Below, one piece after another: positions 15,579-24,690 of a DNA stretch of 64,000 bases. The position numbers and the translations under genes are program-made. This DNA comes from Virgibacillus ndiopensis. Lineage in GTDB: Bacteria > Bacillota > Bacilli > Bacillales > Amphibacillaceae. The notes beneath the pieces were generated by a model that was given only the letters and a program-made list of their open reading frames with translations, made no database searches and was not told the origin of the DNA. The DNA is taken from assembly GCF_900187325.1 (NCBI RefSeq), contig NZ_FZMZ01000006.1:620001-684000 (forward strand), written 5' to 3'. Numbering within the stretch: the first letter of the stretch is position 1; the number at the start of each line of letters is the position of its first letter.

Positions 15579-17216
15579 ATGAAGAAAGGGCTTTTATTGC
15601 TATTGACGGCACTAACTGTCATCATCTTAGCGGCATGTACAGCTAATGAAAGTGCGGGTAAGAAAAAGGATGATGGTGGAGGGGCAGATGAAGGCACAGA
15701 GACAACAGATGAAAAAGTGCTTTACATGAATAATGGAGATGAACCGACATCGTTTAACCCACCTGAAGGTTTTGACTCAGTATCATGGACTTCATTAAAT
15801 AACTTAATGGAAGGCTTAACGCGTTTAGGTAAAGATGACAAACCACAACCAGCAATGGCCGAAAAGTGGGATATCTCAGAGGATGGAAAAACATACACAT
15901 TCCATATCCGCGAAAATGCCAATTGGTCAAATGGTGATCCTGTAACTGCAGGCGATTTTGTGTATGCTTGGAAAGAATTATTAAATCCTGACAATGCATT
16001 CTCAACAGCGTTCTTAGGCTACTTTATTGAAGGAGGAGAGGCGTACAACTCTGGAGAAGGTTCAGCAGATGATGTGGCAGTAAAAGCTGTAGACGATAAA
16101 ACATTTGAAGTAACACTAACAGCACCAACTGGATTTTTCTTACACGTTATTACGAATCCAGCATTCTTCCCAGTAAATGAGAAGGTTGCCAAAGAGAACC
16201 CAGAATGGTATGCAGAAGCAGATTCATTCGTATCCAATGGTCCATTCAAGCTTGAATCATGGAAACATAATAGTGAAATGGTTTTTGTGAAGAATGACCA
16301 ATATTGGGATAAAGACACTGTAAAACTTGATAAAATACATTGGGCAATGGTTACAGAAACAAACACAGAGTATCAAATGTTCGAAAGTGATGAACTTGAT
16401 ATGACAGAAATTCCTTCTGACATGGCTGAACAGTTAATCGATGGAGATAACGTTACTATTGAAGATCAAGCAGGACTTTATTTCTATCGCTTTAATGTAA
16501 CGCAAGAACCGTTCCAAAATGCAAAAATTAGAAAAGCATTCGCAATGGCAGTTAATCAACAAGATATCGTTGATTTTGTTACGAAAAATAAAGAAGAAGC
16601 GGCAAAAGGATTTGTTTCTCCAGGATTTGTCGGACCAAATGGTAAAGACTTCCGTGAAGTAAACGGGGATCTAGTTGAATTTAATCCTGAAGAAGCTAAG
16701 AAATTGTTAGAAGAAGGCATGAAAGAAGAAGGCTACGACAAATTACCTCCAGTAACATTAACATACAATACAGATGAAGCGCATAAAGCAATTGCTGAAA
16801 CGTTACAAGGTATGTTTTCTGAAAACCTTGGTGTTGACGTAACACTGGAGAACACAGAGTGGAACGTATTCCTGGAAGACCAAAAAGGGTTAAAACATCA
16901 GTTATCACGTAGCTCATTCTTATTTGACTATGGTGATCCAGTAAACTTCCTTGAAAGTTTCATCACTGATTCATCGATGAACCGAACAGGTTGGTCAAAT
17001 GAAGAATATGATAAATTGATTCAAAGCGCTAAAACAGAAACAAATGAAGAAAAACGTTGGGAAAGCATGTACAAAGCTGAAAAATTGTTAGCTGAAGAAA
17101 TGCCAATCTTCCCAATCCACTATTATAACCAAGTGTATATCTATAAAGATAATATTACCGGTATTGTTCGCCACCCAGTAGGATATCTAGAACTTAAATG
17201 GGCGGATAAAAAGTAA
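15579..17216 (+). CDS. dppE: Dipeptide/oligopeptide-binding lipoprotein DppE
   Basis: The extracellular solute receptor, 545 residues, of the SBP_bac_5 family. The signal peptide ends in the lipobox LAAC, so the mature protein is anchored through the cysteine at about residue 20, followed by a short acidic/Gly linker. ENANWSNGDPVTAGDFVYAW is the family signature region. The clustering with dppA and ykf genes suggests murein peptides as substrate, as in B. subtilis. Confidence 0.94.
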   Translation: MKKGLLLLLTALTVIILAACTANESAGKKKDDGGGADEGTETTDEKVLYMNNGDEPTSFNPPEGFDSVSWTSLNNLMEGLTRLGKDDKPQPAMAEKWDISEDGKTYTFHIRENANWSNGDPVTAGDFVYAWKELLNPDNAFSTAFLGYFIEGGEAYNSGEGSADDVAVKAVDDKTFEVTLTAPTGFFLHVITNPAFFPVNEKVAKENPEWYAEADSFVSNGPFKLESWKHNSEMVFVKNDQYWDKDTVKLDKIHWAMVTETNTEYQMFESDELDMTEIPSDMAEQLIDGDNVTIEDQAGLYFYRFNVTQEPFQNAKIRKAFAMAVNQQDIVDFVTKNKEEAAKGFVSPGFVGPNGKDFREVNGDLVEFNPEEAKKLLEEGMKEEGYDKLPPVTLTYNTDEAHKAIAETLQGMFSENLGVDVTLENTEWNVFLEDQKGLKHQLSRSSFLFDYGDPVNFLESFITDSSMNRTGWSNEEYDKLIQSAKTETNEEKRWESMYKAEKLLAEEMPIFPIHYYNQVYIYKDNITGIVRHPVGYLELKWADKK

Positions 17217-17235
17217 GTTTTGAGAGAGCGAAAAT

Positions 17236-17508
17236 ATGAGTAAGCGCCAAAAACTCGGGCAGAGAACAAACGAAAATAAGGAATAAACGGGCAATACATG
17301 GCAGTAACCGTGCAAAAACGTGAAGTAATCGCGCGACACCGAGCAGTGATCGCGCAACACCAAAGAATAATCGCACAACACTGTGCAGTAATCGTGCGAA
17401 AACAAGAGTAACCGCGCAACACCAAGCAGTAGTCGTGCAACTCCAAGAAATAAACGCGCAACACCAGACACAAACCGTGCAACATCGATGCACGATCGCG
17501 CAATAACA
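17236..17508. repeat. Degenerate 21-bp tandem repeat array, GCGCAACACC family
   Basis: About 12 units around TAATCGCGCAACACCAAGCAG, mostly exactly 21 bp, between dppE and ykfA. Because 21 is a multiple of three, several frames stay open on the minus strand (heptads like LLLGVAR); I regard these as spurious. The GC content is well above the flanks. Confidence 0.85.
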
Positions 17509-17510
17509 GA

Positions 17511-17556
17511 GGAAAAGGAATGGCTCATTTACACGTGTATGTGAGCTGTCCTTTTC
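17511..17556 (+). terminator. Terminator-like hairpin between dppE and ykfA
   Basis: Arms GGAAAAGGA..GCTCA and TGAGC..TCCTTTTC around a palindromic centre (ACACGTGT). The T-rich 3' side makes it a likely terminator for dppABCDE. Confidence 0.6.
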
Positions 17557-17604
17557 TAATACATATAATTTTTAATAGTAATACATAAGAAAGAAGGTAA
17601 AATT

Positions 17605-18525
17605 ATGATTCTTCCTGATCGCTTGCAAAAAGGAGATACAATTGGGGTTATTGCACCGGCAAGTCCATCAAATATAGACAATTTAAAGCGAGGTATTCCT
17701 TTTTTTGAACAGATGGGTCTTCAAGTTAAACTTGGCAAACATATTGATGAGATTTATGGCTATTTAGCTGGAACCGATGCACAGCGGCTTGCTGATGTTC
17801 ATGAAATGATTGCCGATCCAAGTGTTAAGGGAATTATTTTTGCTCGTGGTGGGTATGGAACAGGAAGAATTGCTTCTGACATTGATTATAATTTAATCAA
17901 ACAAAATCCGAAAATCATCTGGGGATATAGTGATATTACATATATACATACAACAATTCGCCAAGCAACCGGTCTTGTAACATTTCACGGACCAATGGTT
18001 GATTCTGATATTGGGAAGGGCGATTTTGACGAGTTATCTGCAAAACTTTTCCAACAATTATTCAGTCCTATGAAGCTAAACTACTCGGAAGAAATTTCAC
18101 CATTACAAGTCATTAAGTCAGGGGAAGCGAGTGGTGAACTTGTTGGTGGGAATTTATCATTGCTAGTAAGCACACTTGGAACACCACATGAAATTAACAC
18201 AAAAGGGAAATTAGTATTGATAGAAGACATCGGGGAAGAACCGTATCGTGTTGATGCTATGCTCAATCAGCTGAAACTTGCAGGAAAGCTTCAAGATGCA
18301 GCAGGTATTATTATCGGTGATTTTACCAAGTCTGAACCGAAAAAAGAAAAGCCGTCCTTGACTTTGGAGCAAGTTTTTCAAGAATATCTAGCTAATTTAA
18401 CATGTCCAGTAATGTCTGGGTTCAAAATAGGGCATTGTGTACCACATTTTGCTGTACCACTTGGTGTACCCGCAACATTATCCACTTATAAAAAAATATT
18501 ATCAATTGATGCAGGTGTAAAGTAA
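17605..18525 (+). CDS. ykfA: LD-carboxypeptidase YkfA (S66 family)
   Basis: Cuts the L,D bond that releases the terminal D-Ala from murein tetrapeptides, in the cytoplasm. The 306-residue protein has GVIAPASP near the start, the RGGYGTGR loop, the nucleophile serine S109 in WGYSDIT, the catalytic Glu region LVLIEDIGEEPYR and a C-terminal GHCVPHFAVPLG with the histidine. GAAAGAAGG precedes the ATG. It opens the ykf part of the region, with ykfB 28 nt downstream. Confidence 0.92.
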   Translation: MILPDRLQKGDTIGVIAPASPSNIDNLKRGIPFFEQMGLQVKLGKHIDEIYGYLAGTDAQRLADVHEMIADPSVKGIIFARGGYGTGRIASDIDYNLIKQNPKIIWGYSDITYIHTTIRQATGLVTFHGPMVDSDIGKGDFDELSAKLFQQLFSPMKLNYSEEISPLQVIKSGEASGELVGGNLSLLVSTLGTPHEINTKGKLVLIEDIGEEPYRVDAMLNQLKLAGKLQDAAGIIIGDFTKSEPKKEKPSLTLEQVFQEYLANLTCPVMSGFKIGHCVPHFAVPLGVPATLSTYKKILSIDAGVK

Positions 18526-18553
18526 TGACCTGTATGCTGGGGGAATTAAGTGT

Positions 18554-19651
18554 ATGATTATCGAGAATATCGAAACATTTCGTGTAGCAATTCCATTAAA
18601 AAAGCCTTTTAAAACTGCACTACGCACCGTTACAGTAGCCGATTCGGTTGTTGTAAAGGTTACGTGTGATAATGGGGTGATCGGCTGGGGAGAAGCACCG
18701 CCAACTCACGTTATTACCGGGGATAGTCTGGCAAGTGTTGAGTATGTGATTACGAAGATATTTAAACCTTTATTAATAGGAGAATCATTATTAAATCGGG
18801 AGCTCCTTTTTGAAAAGATGCATGCTGCAATTGTTGGAAATACGAGTGCTAAAGCTGCCCTTGACATAGCGCTTTATGATTGCATCGCACAATATGCAAA
18901 AATGCCACTGGCACAGTTCATTGGCGGTTATCATGATCAAATTGAAACCGATTATACCGTCAGTGTGAACAGTCCAGAAGAAATGGCTGAGGACGCCCAA
19001 CAATATATTGAAGATGGCTTCACTATCTTGAAGGTAAAAGTAGGAAAAGACTTAATAAAAACAGATATAGAACGAATCCAAGCAATTCGTGAGCAAATTG
19101 GAAGCAATGCTTTAATTCGCCTCGATGCTAACCAGGGTTGGGGTGCAAAAGAAGCGGTTAAAGCAATCCGTCAAATGGAGGACCTTGGGCTGGATATTGA
19201 ATTGATCGAACAACCTGTGAAGGCACAAGATATAGAAGGACTTAAATATGTTACGGATCACACAGAAACACCAATAATGGCTGATGAAAGTGTATTTTCA
19301 CCAATTGATGCAAAGAGAATACTAGAATTGAGGGCGGCCGATCTGATAAATATAAAATTAATGAAAGCAGGCGGTATCCATCAGGCACTTAAAATTGTAA
19401 CACTTGCACATGTCTATGGAATGGAGTGCATGGTAGGTAGCATGATTGAAACGAAAATTGGTATAACAGCTGCAGCCCATTTTGCTGCTAGTCAGCCAAA
19501 TGTGACACGCTATGATTTCGATGCACCACTTATGCTCTCAGATGATTTAATAGACGGTGGGATTGCTTATATAGGTAGTTCGATAGATTTGGGAAAAGAT
19601 ACAGGATTAGGCATAAAAACAGTCCATCAAAATTTTGTACAAATTAATTAA
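18554..19651 (+). CDS. ykfB: L-Ala-D/L-Glu epimerase YkfB
   Basis: Enolase-superfamily enzyme converting L-Ala-D-Glu from murein peptides to L-Ala-L-Glu so that ordinary peptidases can use it. The 365 residues show a capping domain and a TIM barrel with the acid/base lysine motif LKVKVG, metal ligands in RLDANQGW, ELIEQPV and MADESVF, and the second catalytic lysine in IKLMKAGG. It lies between the carboxypeptidase and endopeptidase of the same pathway. Confidence 0.94.
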   Translation: MIIENIETFRVAIPLKKPFKTALRTVTVADSVVVKVTCDNGVIGWGEAPPTHVITGDSLASVEYVITKIFKPLLIGESLLNRELLFEKMHAAIVGNTSAKAALDIALYDCIAQYAKMPLAQFIGGYHDQIETDYTVSVNSPEEMAEDAQQYIEDGFTILKVKVGKDLIKTDIERIQAIREQIGSNALIRLDANQGWGAKEAVKAIRQMEDLGLDIELIEQPVKAQDIEGLKYVTDHTETPIMADESVFSPIDAKRILELRAADLINIKLMKAGGIHQALKIVTLAHVYGMECMVGSMIETKIGITAAAHFAASQPNVTRYDFDAPLMLSDDLIDGGIAYIGSSIDLGKDTGLGIKTVHQNFVQIN

Positions 19652-19685
19652 ATAAACACAACATGAGATAAAAGGAGGCGACATA

Positions 19686-20636
19686 ATGGTTAAACAAACG
19701 TTTGATCATTTTCCTGAACAGCTATGGGTGACCACAGTTCAAGTGGCAACTGTATGGACAAATCCAGAATCTGCAAGGGAAATGGATACACCTGGAACAA
19801 CAAATCCAACCAATATAGATAAATGGATTGCTAATCTAACACATGAAACTAGATTAGCATTGTGTGATGAAAATCGTGTACAAACGCAATTACTTTATGG
19901 AGAAGCAGTGATCATTACAGAAACAAAAGGCGAGTGGGCGCATGTTGTCATCCCAACTCAAGCTTCGAAAAAAGATAAACGTGGCTATCCCGGCTGGGTA
20001 CCGCTTAATCAATTAAAGGAAGTTCCCCAGACAGATTGGCGTCGTACAAAATCAGCAGCCATTGTAGATGACAAAGCATGGCTTGAAACGGAAGATGGCG
20101 AGCAAGTTTTAAAATTGAGTTATATGACGATTTTACCGGCTGAATCAGAGTACGAAAATCGAGTTAAAGTGGTGACACCGCACGGACTCCGCTTTTTACC
20201 GAAATCTACGGTTCACATTTTTAATTCAATTGAAGGTCTTGAGAAACAAAGTGGAAAAGCTATTGCCAAAGCGGGCGAAAACTATTTAGGACTCGATTAT
20301 TTTTGGGGCGGAATGAGTTCGTTTGGGTATGATTGTTCAGGTTTCAGCTATAATATGTCAAAAGCATGTGGGTATCAAATTCCAAGAGATGCTGGTGAAC
20401 AGGCAGAGGATGGCATTGTAGTTCCGTATGACCAGCTGTTACCAGGGGACTTAATTTTCTTCGCCTATGAAGAGGGAAAAGGTAGTCTTCATCATGTTGG
20501 CATTTATTACGGAGATGGAAAAATGCTTCACTCGCCAAGTACTGGTAAAGGTATTGAAATTATCGAACTGAAAGGCACTATTTATGAGAAAGAACTTTGT
20601 GCCGCTAGAAGGTATTGGCAAGGAGCGGGGGAATAA
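19686..20636 (+). CDS. ykfC: Gamma-D-Glu-diamino acid endopeptidase YkfC (NlpC/P60)
   Basis: Cleaves the D-gamma-Glu to diaminopimelate bond of free murein peptides. N-terminal SH3-type domains ([19 protein letters not shown]) precede the NlpC/P60 domain with catalytic C217 (YDCSGF), H270 (HHVGIYYG) and H282 (MLHSP). It has 316 residues and no signal peptide, so it works on imported peptides. GGAGGCGACATA precedes the ATG. Confidence 0.93.
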   Translation: MVKQTFDHFPEQLWVTTVQVATVWTNPESAREMDTPGTTNPTNIDKWIANLTHETRLALCDENRVQTQLLYGEAVIITETKGEWAHVVIPTQASKKDKRGYPGWVPLNQLKEVPQTDWRRTKSAAIVDDKAWLETEDGEQVLKLSYMTILPAESEYENRVKVVTPHGLRFLPKSTVHIFNSIEGLEKQSGKAIAKAGENYLGLDYFWGGMSSFGYDCSGFSYNMSKACGYQIPRDAGEQAEDGIVVPYDQLLPGDLIFFAYEEGKGSLHHVGIYYGDGKMLHSPSTGKGIEIIELKGTIYEKELCAARRYWQGAGE

Positions 20637-20638
20637 TC

Positions 20639-21646
20639 ATGAACGAAGAGAAAATTTTACAAGTAAATGAACTAAAAAAATATTTTAACATGGGAAAAGG
20701 TAGTGTTTTACAAGCGGTCGACGGTGTCAGCTTTCATGTTAATAAAGGAGAAACTTTTGGGCTTGTGGGTGAATCAGGCTGTGGAAAGTCAACAATTGGA
20801 CGTACAATTATGGGGCTTTATGAAAAAACAGATGGCGATGTATTGTTCGATAGTAAAAATGTACATGAACTCAGTGAAAAAGAGAGATTTAACTTTTACC
20901 GCAGTATGCAAATGATTTTTCAAGATCCCTACGCATCATTAAATCCACGATCAACCGTGCGGGAAGTGATCTCAGAACCAATGGAAGTCCATGGATTATA
21001 CAAAAATAAACATGAGCAGCTTGATCGTGTGTATCAACTTTTAGAAGAAGTCGGATTAAACCGTGACCATGCCAATCGGTATCCCCATGAATTTAGCGGT
21101 GGCCAGCGTCAACGTATTGGAATTGCACGTGCACTAGCACTAAATCCGAATTTTATTATTGCAGATGAACCAATTTCGGCTCTTGATGTATCGGTTCAAG
21201 CGCAAGTTGTCAATTTGCTAAAAGAACTACAGGTCGAAAAAGGCTTAACATTTTTATTTATCGCTCACGACCTATCAATGGTAAAACAAATTTCCGACCG
21301 CATTGGTGTGATGTATTTAGGAAACATGGTCGAGCTGACTGCAAGTGAAGAACTATATGATAACCCGTTACATCCCTATACACAGGCACTATTATCAGCC
21401 ATTCCAATCCCGGATCCAGATATTGAGGAAAGTAGAGAGCGAATTATTTTAGAAGGCGAACTCCCAAGCCCAATCAATCCACCAAGTGGCTGCGTCTTTC
21501 GCACTCGCTGTCCAATGGCAATGGAAGTTTGTTCAATGAAAAAACCTGTATGGCAGGAAATTGGTCAGAATCACTATGTTGCTTGTCATTTGTATGATGA
21601 AACTTTGGAGAATAAAAAGCCGGTTAAACAGTTAAGTAAGGTATAA
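20639..21646 (+). CDS. ykfD: Dipeptide ABC transporter ATP-binding protein YkfD (DppF-like)
   Basis: Second ATPase of the oligopeptide-transporter type: Walker [18 protein letters not shown] signature, Walker [13 protein letters not shown], and a C-terminal cysteine-bearing extension ([16 protein letters not shown]). The ATG at 20639 follows AAGGAGCGGGGG and lies 2 nt after ykfC; an upstream in-frame start would overlap ykfC without reason. It probably pairs with DppD to drive DppBC, since no other permease is nearby. Confidence 0.92.
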   Translation: MNEEKILQVNELKKYFNMGKGSVLQAVDGVSFHVNKGETFGLVGESGCGKSTIGRTIMGLYEKTDGDVLFDSKNVHELSEKERFNFYRSMQMIFQDPYASLNPRSTVREVISEPMEVHGLYKNKHEQLDRVYQLLEEVGLNRDHANRYPHEFSGGQRQRIGIARALALNPNFIIADEPISALDVSVQAQVVNLLKELQVEKGLTFLFIAHDLSMVKQISDRIGVMYLGNMVELTASEELYDNPLHPYTQALLSAIPIPDPDIEESRERIILEGELPSPINPPSGCVFRTRCPMAMEVCSMKKPVWQEIGQNHYVACHLYDETLENKKPVKQLSKV

Positions 21647-21653
21647 ATGTTGA

Positions 21654-21689
21654 GACTCTCTCGCGTGAATAGTGCGAGGGAGTTTTTTT
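21654..21689 (+). terminator. Rho-independent terminator after ykfD
   Basis: Arms CTCTCTCGC / GCGAGGGAG with a short AT loop, then TTTTTTT. Confidence 0.85.
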
Positions 21690-21707
21690 ATGAGTAGGAG
21701 AGCTTTG

Positions 21708-21745
21708 GTTATCATCCCGAGAGCGAGAAGATCACCCCTCACTAT
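21708..21745. repeat. Two remnant 20-bp units of the CATC family
   Basis: GGTTATCATCCCGAGAGCGA and a weaker following copy, next to the ykfD terminator; same family as at 11628-11707. Confidence 0.5.
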
Positions 21746-21921
21746 CCCTATAATTTGAGAATATAGACAACCTATCAATTCCTCTCATTTTTTCTATAAG
21801 TAAAAATACATTTCTAGTTCTATTGTTTTCGTATTCTGTATAAGTTTAATAGTAGGAATGATAGATAGAGATACTGTACCTACTAAATTCCAGAACTATT
21901 CACCATGCAAGGAGGCTGCCA

Positions 21922-23091
21922 ATGAAAAAGAACAAGTACAACAAATCAGTTCCGAAATCTTGGAAAAAGAAGAAATCAGTACTAAAAAGAAAGAAACCTT
22001 TGATATATGATCAAAACAAATTAATTACTACCAAGCAGCAGAATAGACCCACACCACTTAGTAAACTCAAAAATATTAACAAGAAAACAACCTGGAAAAT
22101 ACCAAGTATCCTGCTTGTATCTATTTTAATCACGGTTATTCTAGTCATTCCAACACTTATTGTATTACCGTATATGCATAATGATGAAGACTTAACGGTA
22201 AAAAACGAGGAAGCGCCTAAAGAAGATGTAGAAATTAGTTTAGGAGATTCACCGTTTTCAGTATCTGTTATGCGCGCTAACTCAGAACAAGTTGAAAATG
22301 TACCTTTAGAAACATATGTATCCCGTGTTGTGTCTGGGGAAATGCCAGTTGAATTTGAACTTGAAGCTTTGAAAGCACAAGCACTTGCAGCAAGAACATT
22401 TATTGTGAATCAAATGCTTCATCAAGGTGCATCTGATAAGTCTGATGTAACAGATACGGTTAACGATCAGGTCTATAACAATGAAGTAGATCTACGTAAT
22501 AAGTGGGGCAGTGACTTTAATAAGAATATGAACAAAATAAAGAAGGCAGTCGCAGCAACAAAAGGACAAATTTTAACATATAATAATTCACCAATTTCGC
22601 CAGCGTATTTTTCAACAAGTAATGGATATACGGTAAATTCAGAAGATTACTGGGAAAATAAATTGCCATATTTGCGAAGTGTACAAAGCCCTTGGGATAA
22701 AAAGTCACCAGAGTTTTTAGAACAGGAAATACTTTCTATAGAACAAGTTGAAAAAGCATTGGGCGTTGATTTGCCTAAGCATATCACAGTGAACTTAACT
22801 AGATCCGATAGTAATCGGGTTAGTAAAATGGAAGTTGCAGGGAAATCCTTTACTGGAAGAGAAGTTAGAGAAAAATTAGATTTACGATCGACTGATTTTA
22901 CGATGGAACAGAAAAGTGATCATTTAATTTTTAAAACGAAAGGATATGGGCATGGAATTGGAATGAGCCAATATGGTGCCAATGGAATGGCGAAAGAAGG
23001 AAAAAGTTACAAGGATATTGTTAAATACTATTACCAAGGTGTTTCAATTAGTAACATAACAGAAACGGCACCAACGCTTGTTTCAAAATGA
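21922..23091 (+). CDS. spoIID: Stage II sporulation protein D
   Basis: Lytic transglycosylase acting with SpoIIM and SpoIIP in the engulfment machine of the mother cell. The 389 residues comprise a basic cytoplasmic tail of about 60, one membrane helix (SILLVSILITVILVIPTLIVL), and an outer SpoIID domain with the catalytic-glutamate segment SGEMPVEFELEALKAQALAARTF and a C-terminal GYGHGIGMSQYGANGMA motif. The basic tail is longer than I expect for B. subtilis. Transcription by sigma E is expected from the family; I did not find a convincing sigma E promoter. Confidence 0.95.
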   Translation: MKKNKYNKSVPKSWKKKKSVLKRKKPLIYDQNKLITTKQQNRPTPLSKLKNINKKTTWKIPSILLVSILITVILVIPTLIVLPYMHNDEDLTVKNEEAPKEDVEISLGDSPFSVSVMRANSEQVENVPLETYVSRVVSGEMPVEFELEALKAQALAARTFIVNQMLHQGASDKSDVTDTVNDQVYNNEVDLRNKWGSDFNKNMNKIKKAVAATKGQILTYNNSPISPAYFSTSNGYTVNSEDYWENKLPYLRSVQSPWDKKSPEFLEQEILSIEQVEKALGVDLPKHITVNLTRSDSNRVSKMEVAGKSFTGREVREKLDLRSTDFTMEQKSDHLIFKTKGYGHGIGMSQYGANGMAKEGKSYKDIVKYYYQGVSISNITETAPTLVSK

Positions 23092-23305
23092 TAATAAAAG
23101 AGGGAGAGTAATTTGATGGGCATCGATGTGGTGTCTGATCAAGTTGCTCTTTTTTTATATATGCACCTGGTGGAAAAAGTCATACACTACTTTCTCTCAA
23201 ACTATAAAATTCCTCTTAACTCCTACATTTACCTTAACTCAAATGTTTAATTTACCCATCTTTTCACAAAAAATGCATAAAAACATGAAATTTTTTTCTA
23301 ACGAT

Positions 23306-23335
23306 GTATAGATTTTCATTTTTCTGATCAGAATG
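23306..23335 (+). promoter_or_regulatory. Candidate sigma F promoter of spoIIQ
   Basis: GTATA at 23306-23310, a 15-base spacer, and GATCAGAATG at 23326-23335, one base off the sigma F -10 consensus GGNNANAATR. spoIIQ is a forespore sigma F gene in B. subtilis. Confidence 0.65.
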
Positions 23336-23355
23336 GTTGTTGAGGTGATGAGATT

Positions 23356-24372
23356 ATGAAAGAGGAAAACAACGGCGCTTCAAAAAACAAGTGGAGTCGC
23401 ATTTTCCGTAAGAAGTGGTTTTTCCCGGCGGTGTATTTGACAATTGCTGCTCTTCTCTTGACAGTTGTTGTGTGGTATCAAAATGTGGACAACCAAGTTC
23501 AGGACGGGGCACAGGATAATCAGGAGCAGTCAGAAGATTATACACCTAATCCGGCAGATCAAGATGCAGAGACAGTAGTTGGCCAACAGGAAATTGTTGA
23601 AATGCCTGTAGAAAATCCAGATAAAGCAGAAATCGTAACTAAATTTTATGATTACAACGCAGATGAGAAGGACCAAGAAAGTGCACTTGTCCTTTATAAC
23701 AACAGATACTATCAAAGTACAGGTATTGACATTGCGCAGGCTGACGGGGAAACTTTTGACGTAATGGCTTCGTTAAGTGGATCTGTAACCAATGTGAAAG
23801 AAGATCCACTATTAGGTAATGTTGTAGAATTAACTCATGAAAATGAAGTAACAACTTACTATGCAAGTCTTGGAGAAATCAGTGTTAAAGCTGGTGATGA
23901 AGTAAAACAAGGTGACGTTCTCGGTACAGCTGGTAAAAACTTATTTGGTAAAGATAGCGGTACACACGTCCATTTTGAATTACGAAAAGATGGAAAAGAA
24001 GTGAACCCGGAAGCCTTTTTTAATCAACCAGTAAGTAGTTTAGACAAAGCTTTATCTGAAAATGCGGAGGATGACTCTAAAGCAACTGAAGAGTCGGGTG
24101 CAACAAGTGAATCTGATAGTACTACTGACGAATCAGGTGTAACTGACGAATCAGATGCTACAGACGAATCATCAGATGCAACAGATGATTCCAATACTAC
24201 TGATGATTCAGAAGCAACAGATGAATCAGATGCAACTTCAGATGAAAACGCTGAGGAGCCAAGTGGTTCTGAAGAAGATTCAGGTCAAACGCAAGATGAA
24301 GAAACTGATGCAAGCAATGAAAATTCGGTTAATGAATCATCTGAATCATCAGCTTCATCTGCAAGTGCCTAA
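23356..24372 (+). CDS. spoIIQ: Stage II sporulation protein Q (degenerate M23 domain)
   Basis: Forespore membrane protein that pairs with SpoIIIAH across the septum. Order: cytoplasmic tail, one helix (about 23-40), LytM/M23 domain (about 105-215), and a tail of about 115 residues dominated by Ser, Asp, Glu and Thr (repeats like DESDATDES). The zinc site is broken: the usual first His is S121 before D125, and the usual YAH is YAS, while HVHFEL (204-209) is kept. This matches the inactive B. subtilis type rather than active clostridial SpoIIQ. The acidic tail is unusually long. Confidence 0.92.
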   Translation: MKEENNGASKNKWSRIFRKKWFFPAVYLTIAALLLTVVVWYQNVDNQVQDGAQDNQEQSEDYTPNPADQDAETVVGQQEIVEMPVENPDKAEIVTKFYDYNADEKDQESALVLYNNRYYQSTGIDIAQADGETFDVMASLSGSVTNVKEDPLLGNVVELTHENEVTTYYASLGEISVKAGDEVKQGDVLGTAGKNLFGKDSGTHVHFELRKDGKEVNPEAFFNQPVSSLDKALSENAEDDSKATEESGATSESDSTTDESGVTDESDATDESSDATDDSNTTDDSEATDESDATSDENAEEPSGSEEDSGQTQDEETDASNENSVNESSESSASSASA

Positions 24373-24406
24373 TAGTAAAACAGACAACAATATGTAATTT
24401 TCCTTT

Positions 24407-24438
24407 CCCTAGTATATTTCTGCTAGGGTTATTTTTTT
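24407..24438 (+). terminator. Rho-independent terminator after spoIIQ
   Basis: Arms CCCTAG / CTAGGG around a 10-nt loop, followed by TTATTTTTTT. It separates spoIIQ from the receptor gene downstream. Confidence 0.85.
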
Positions 24439-24569
24439 GCAATTCTAGTGAACGTAAATTATGTATGAATGGAATAATTTCATAATATAGGATTGCAGAA
24501 ATTGTCGAACGATTACGGCCATTTTTTTGGTGAAATTGTGTTATTATAAGAGAAATACAACTTTAGATG

Positions 24570-24634
24570 TTGACATATGCTGAAAAGTGTTTTTTATTAT
24601 GTGAATGTAACGCGTTACACAAGGGTTGTAACAA
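24570..24634 (+). promoter_or_regulatory. Promoter and 14-bp palindromic operator of the AimR-like gene
   Basis: TTGACA at 24570-24575 with TATTAT at 24595-24600 (spacer 19, long). Six bases downstream is the perfect 14-bp palindrome TGTAACGCGTTACA (24606-24619), then a near-palindrome TTGTAACAA (24626-24634). The palindrome lies where a bound protein would block or modulate initiation. Its core recurs at 26260-26269 upstream of spoIIID. Autoregulation by the AimR-like protein is inference. Confidence 0.6.
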
Positions 24635-24690
24635 TTTACTGCTATTGGCAATTATCATTCTTTGTACAGTTTTAGAAAGGAAAGAATACC

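Noticed and set aside
17141-17528. Minus-strand frames of 99-120 codons over the 21-bp array
   Set aside because: A 21-bp unit keeps a heptad frame open; the frames run into dppE antisense and have no start signals.
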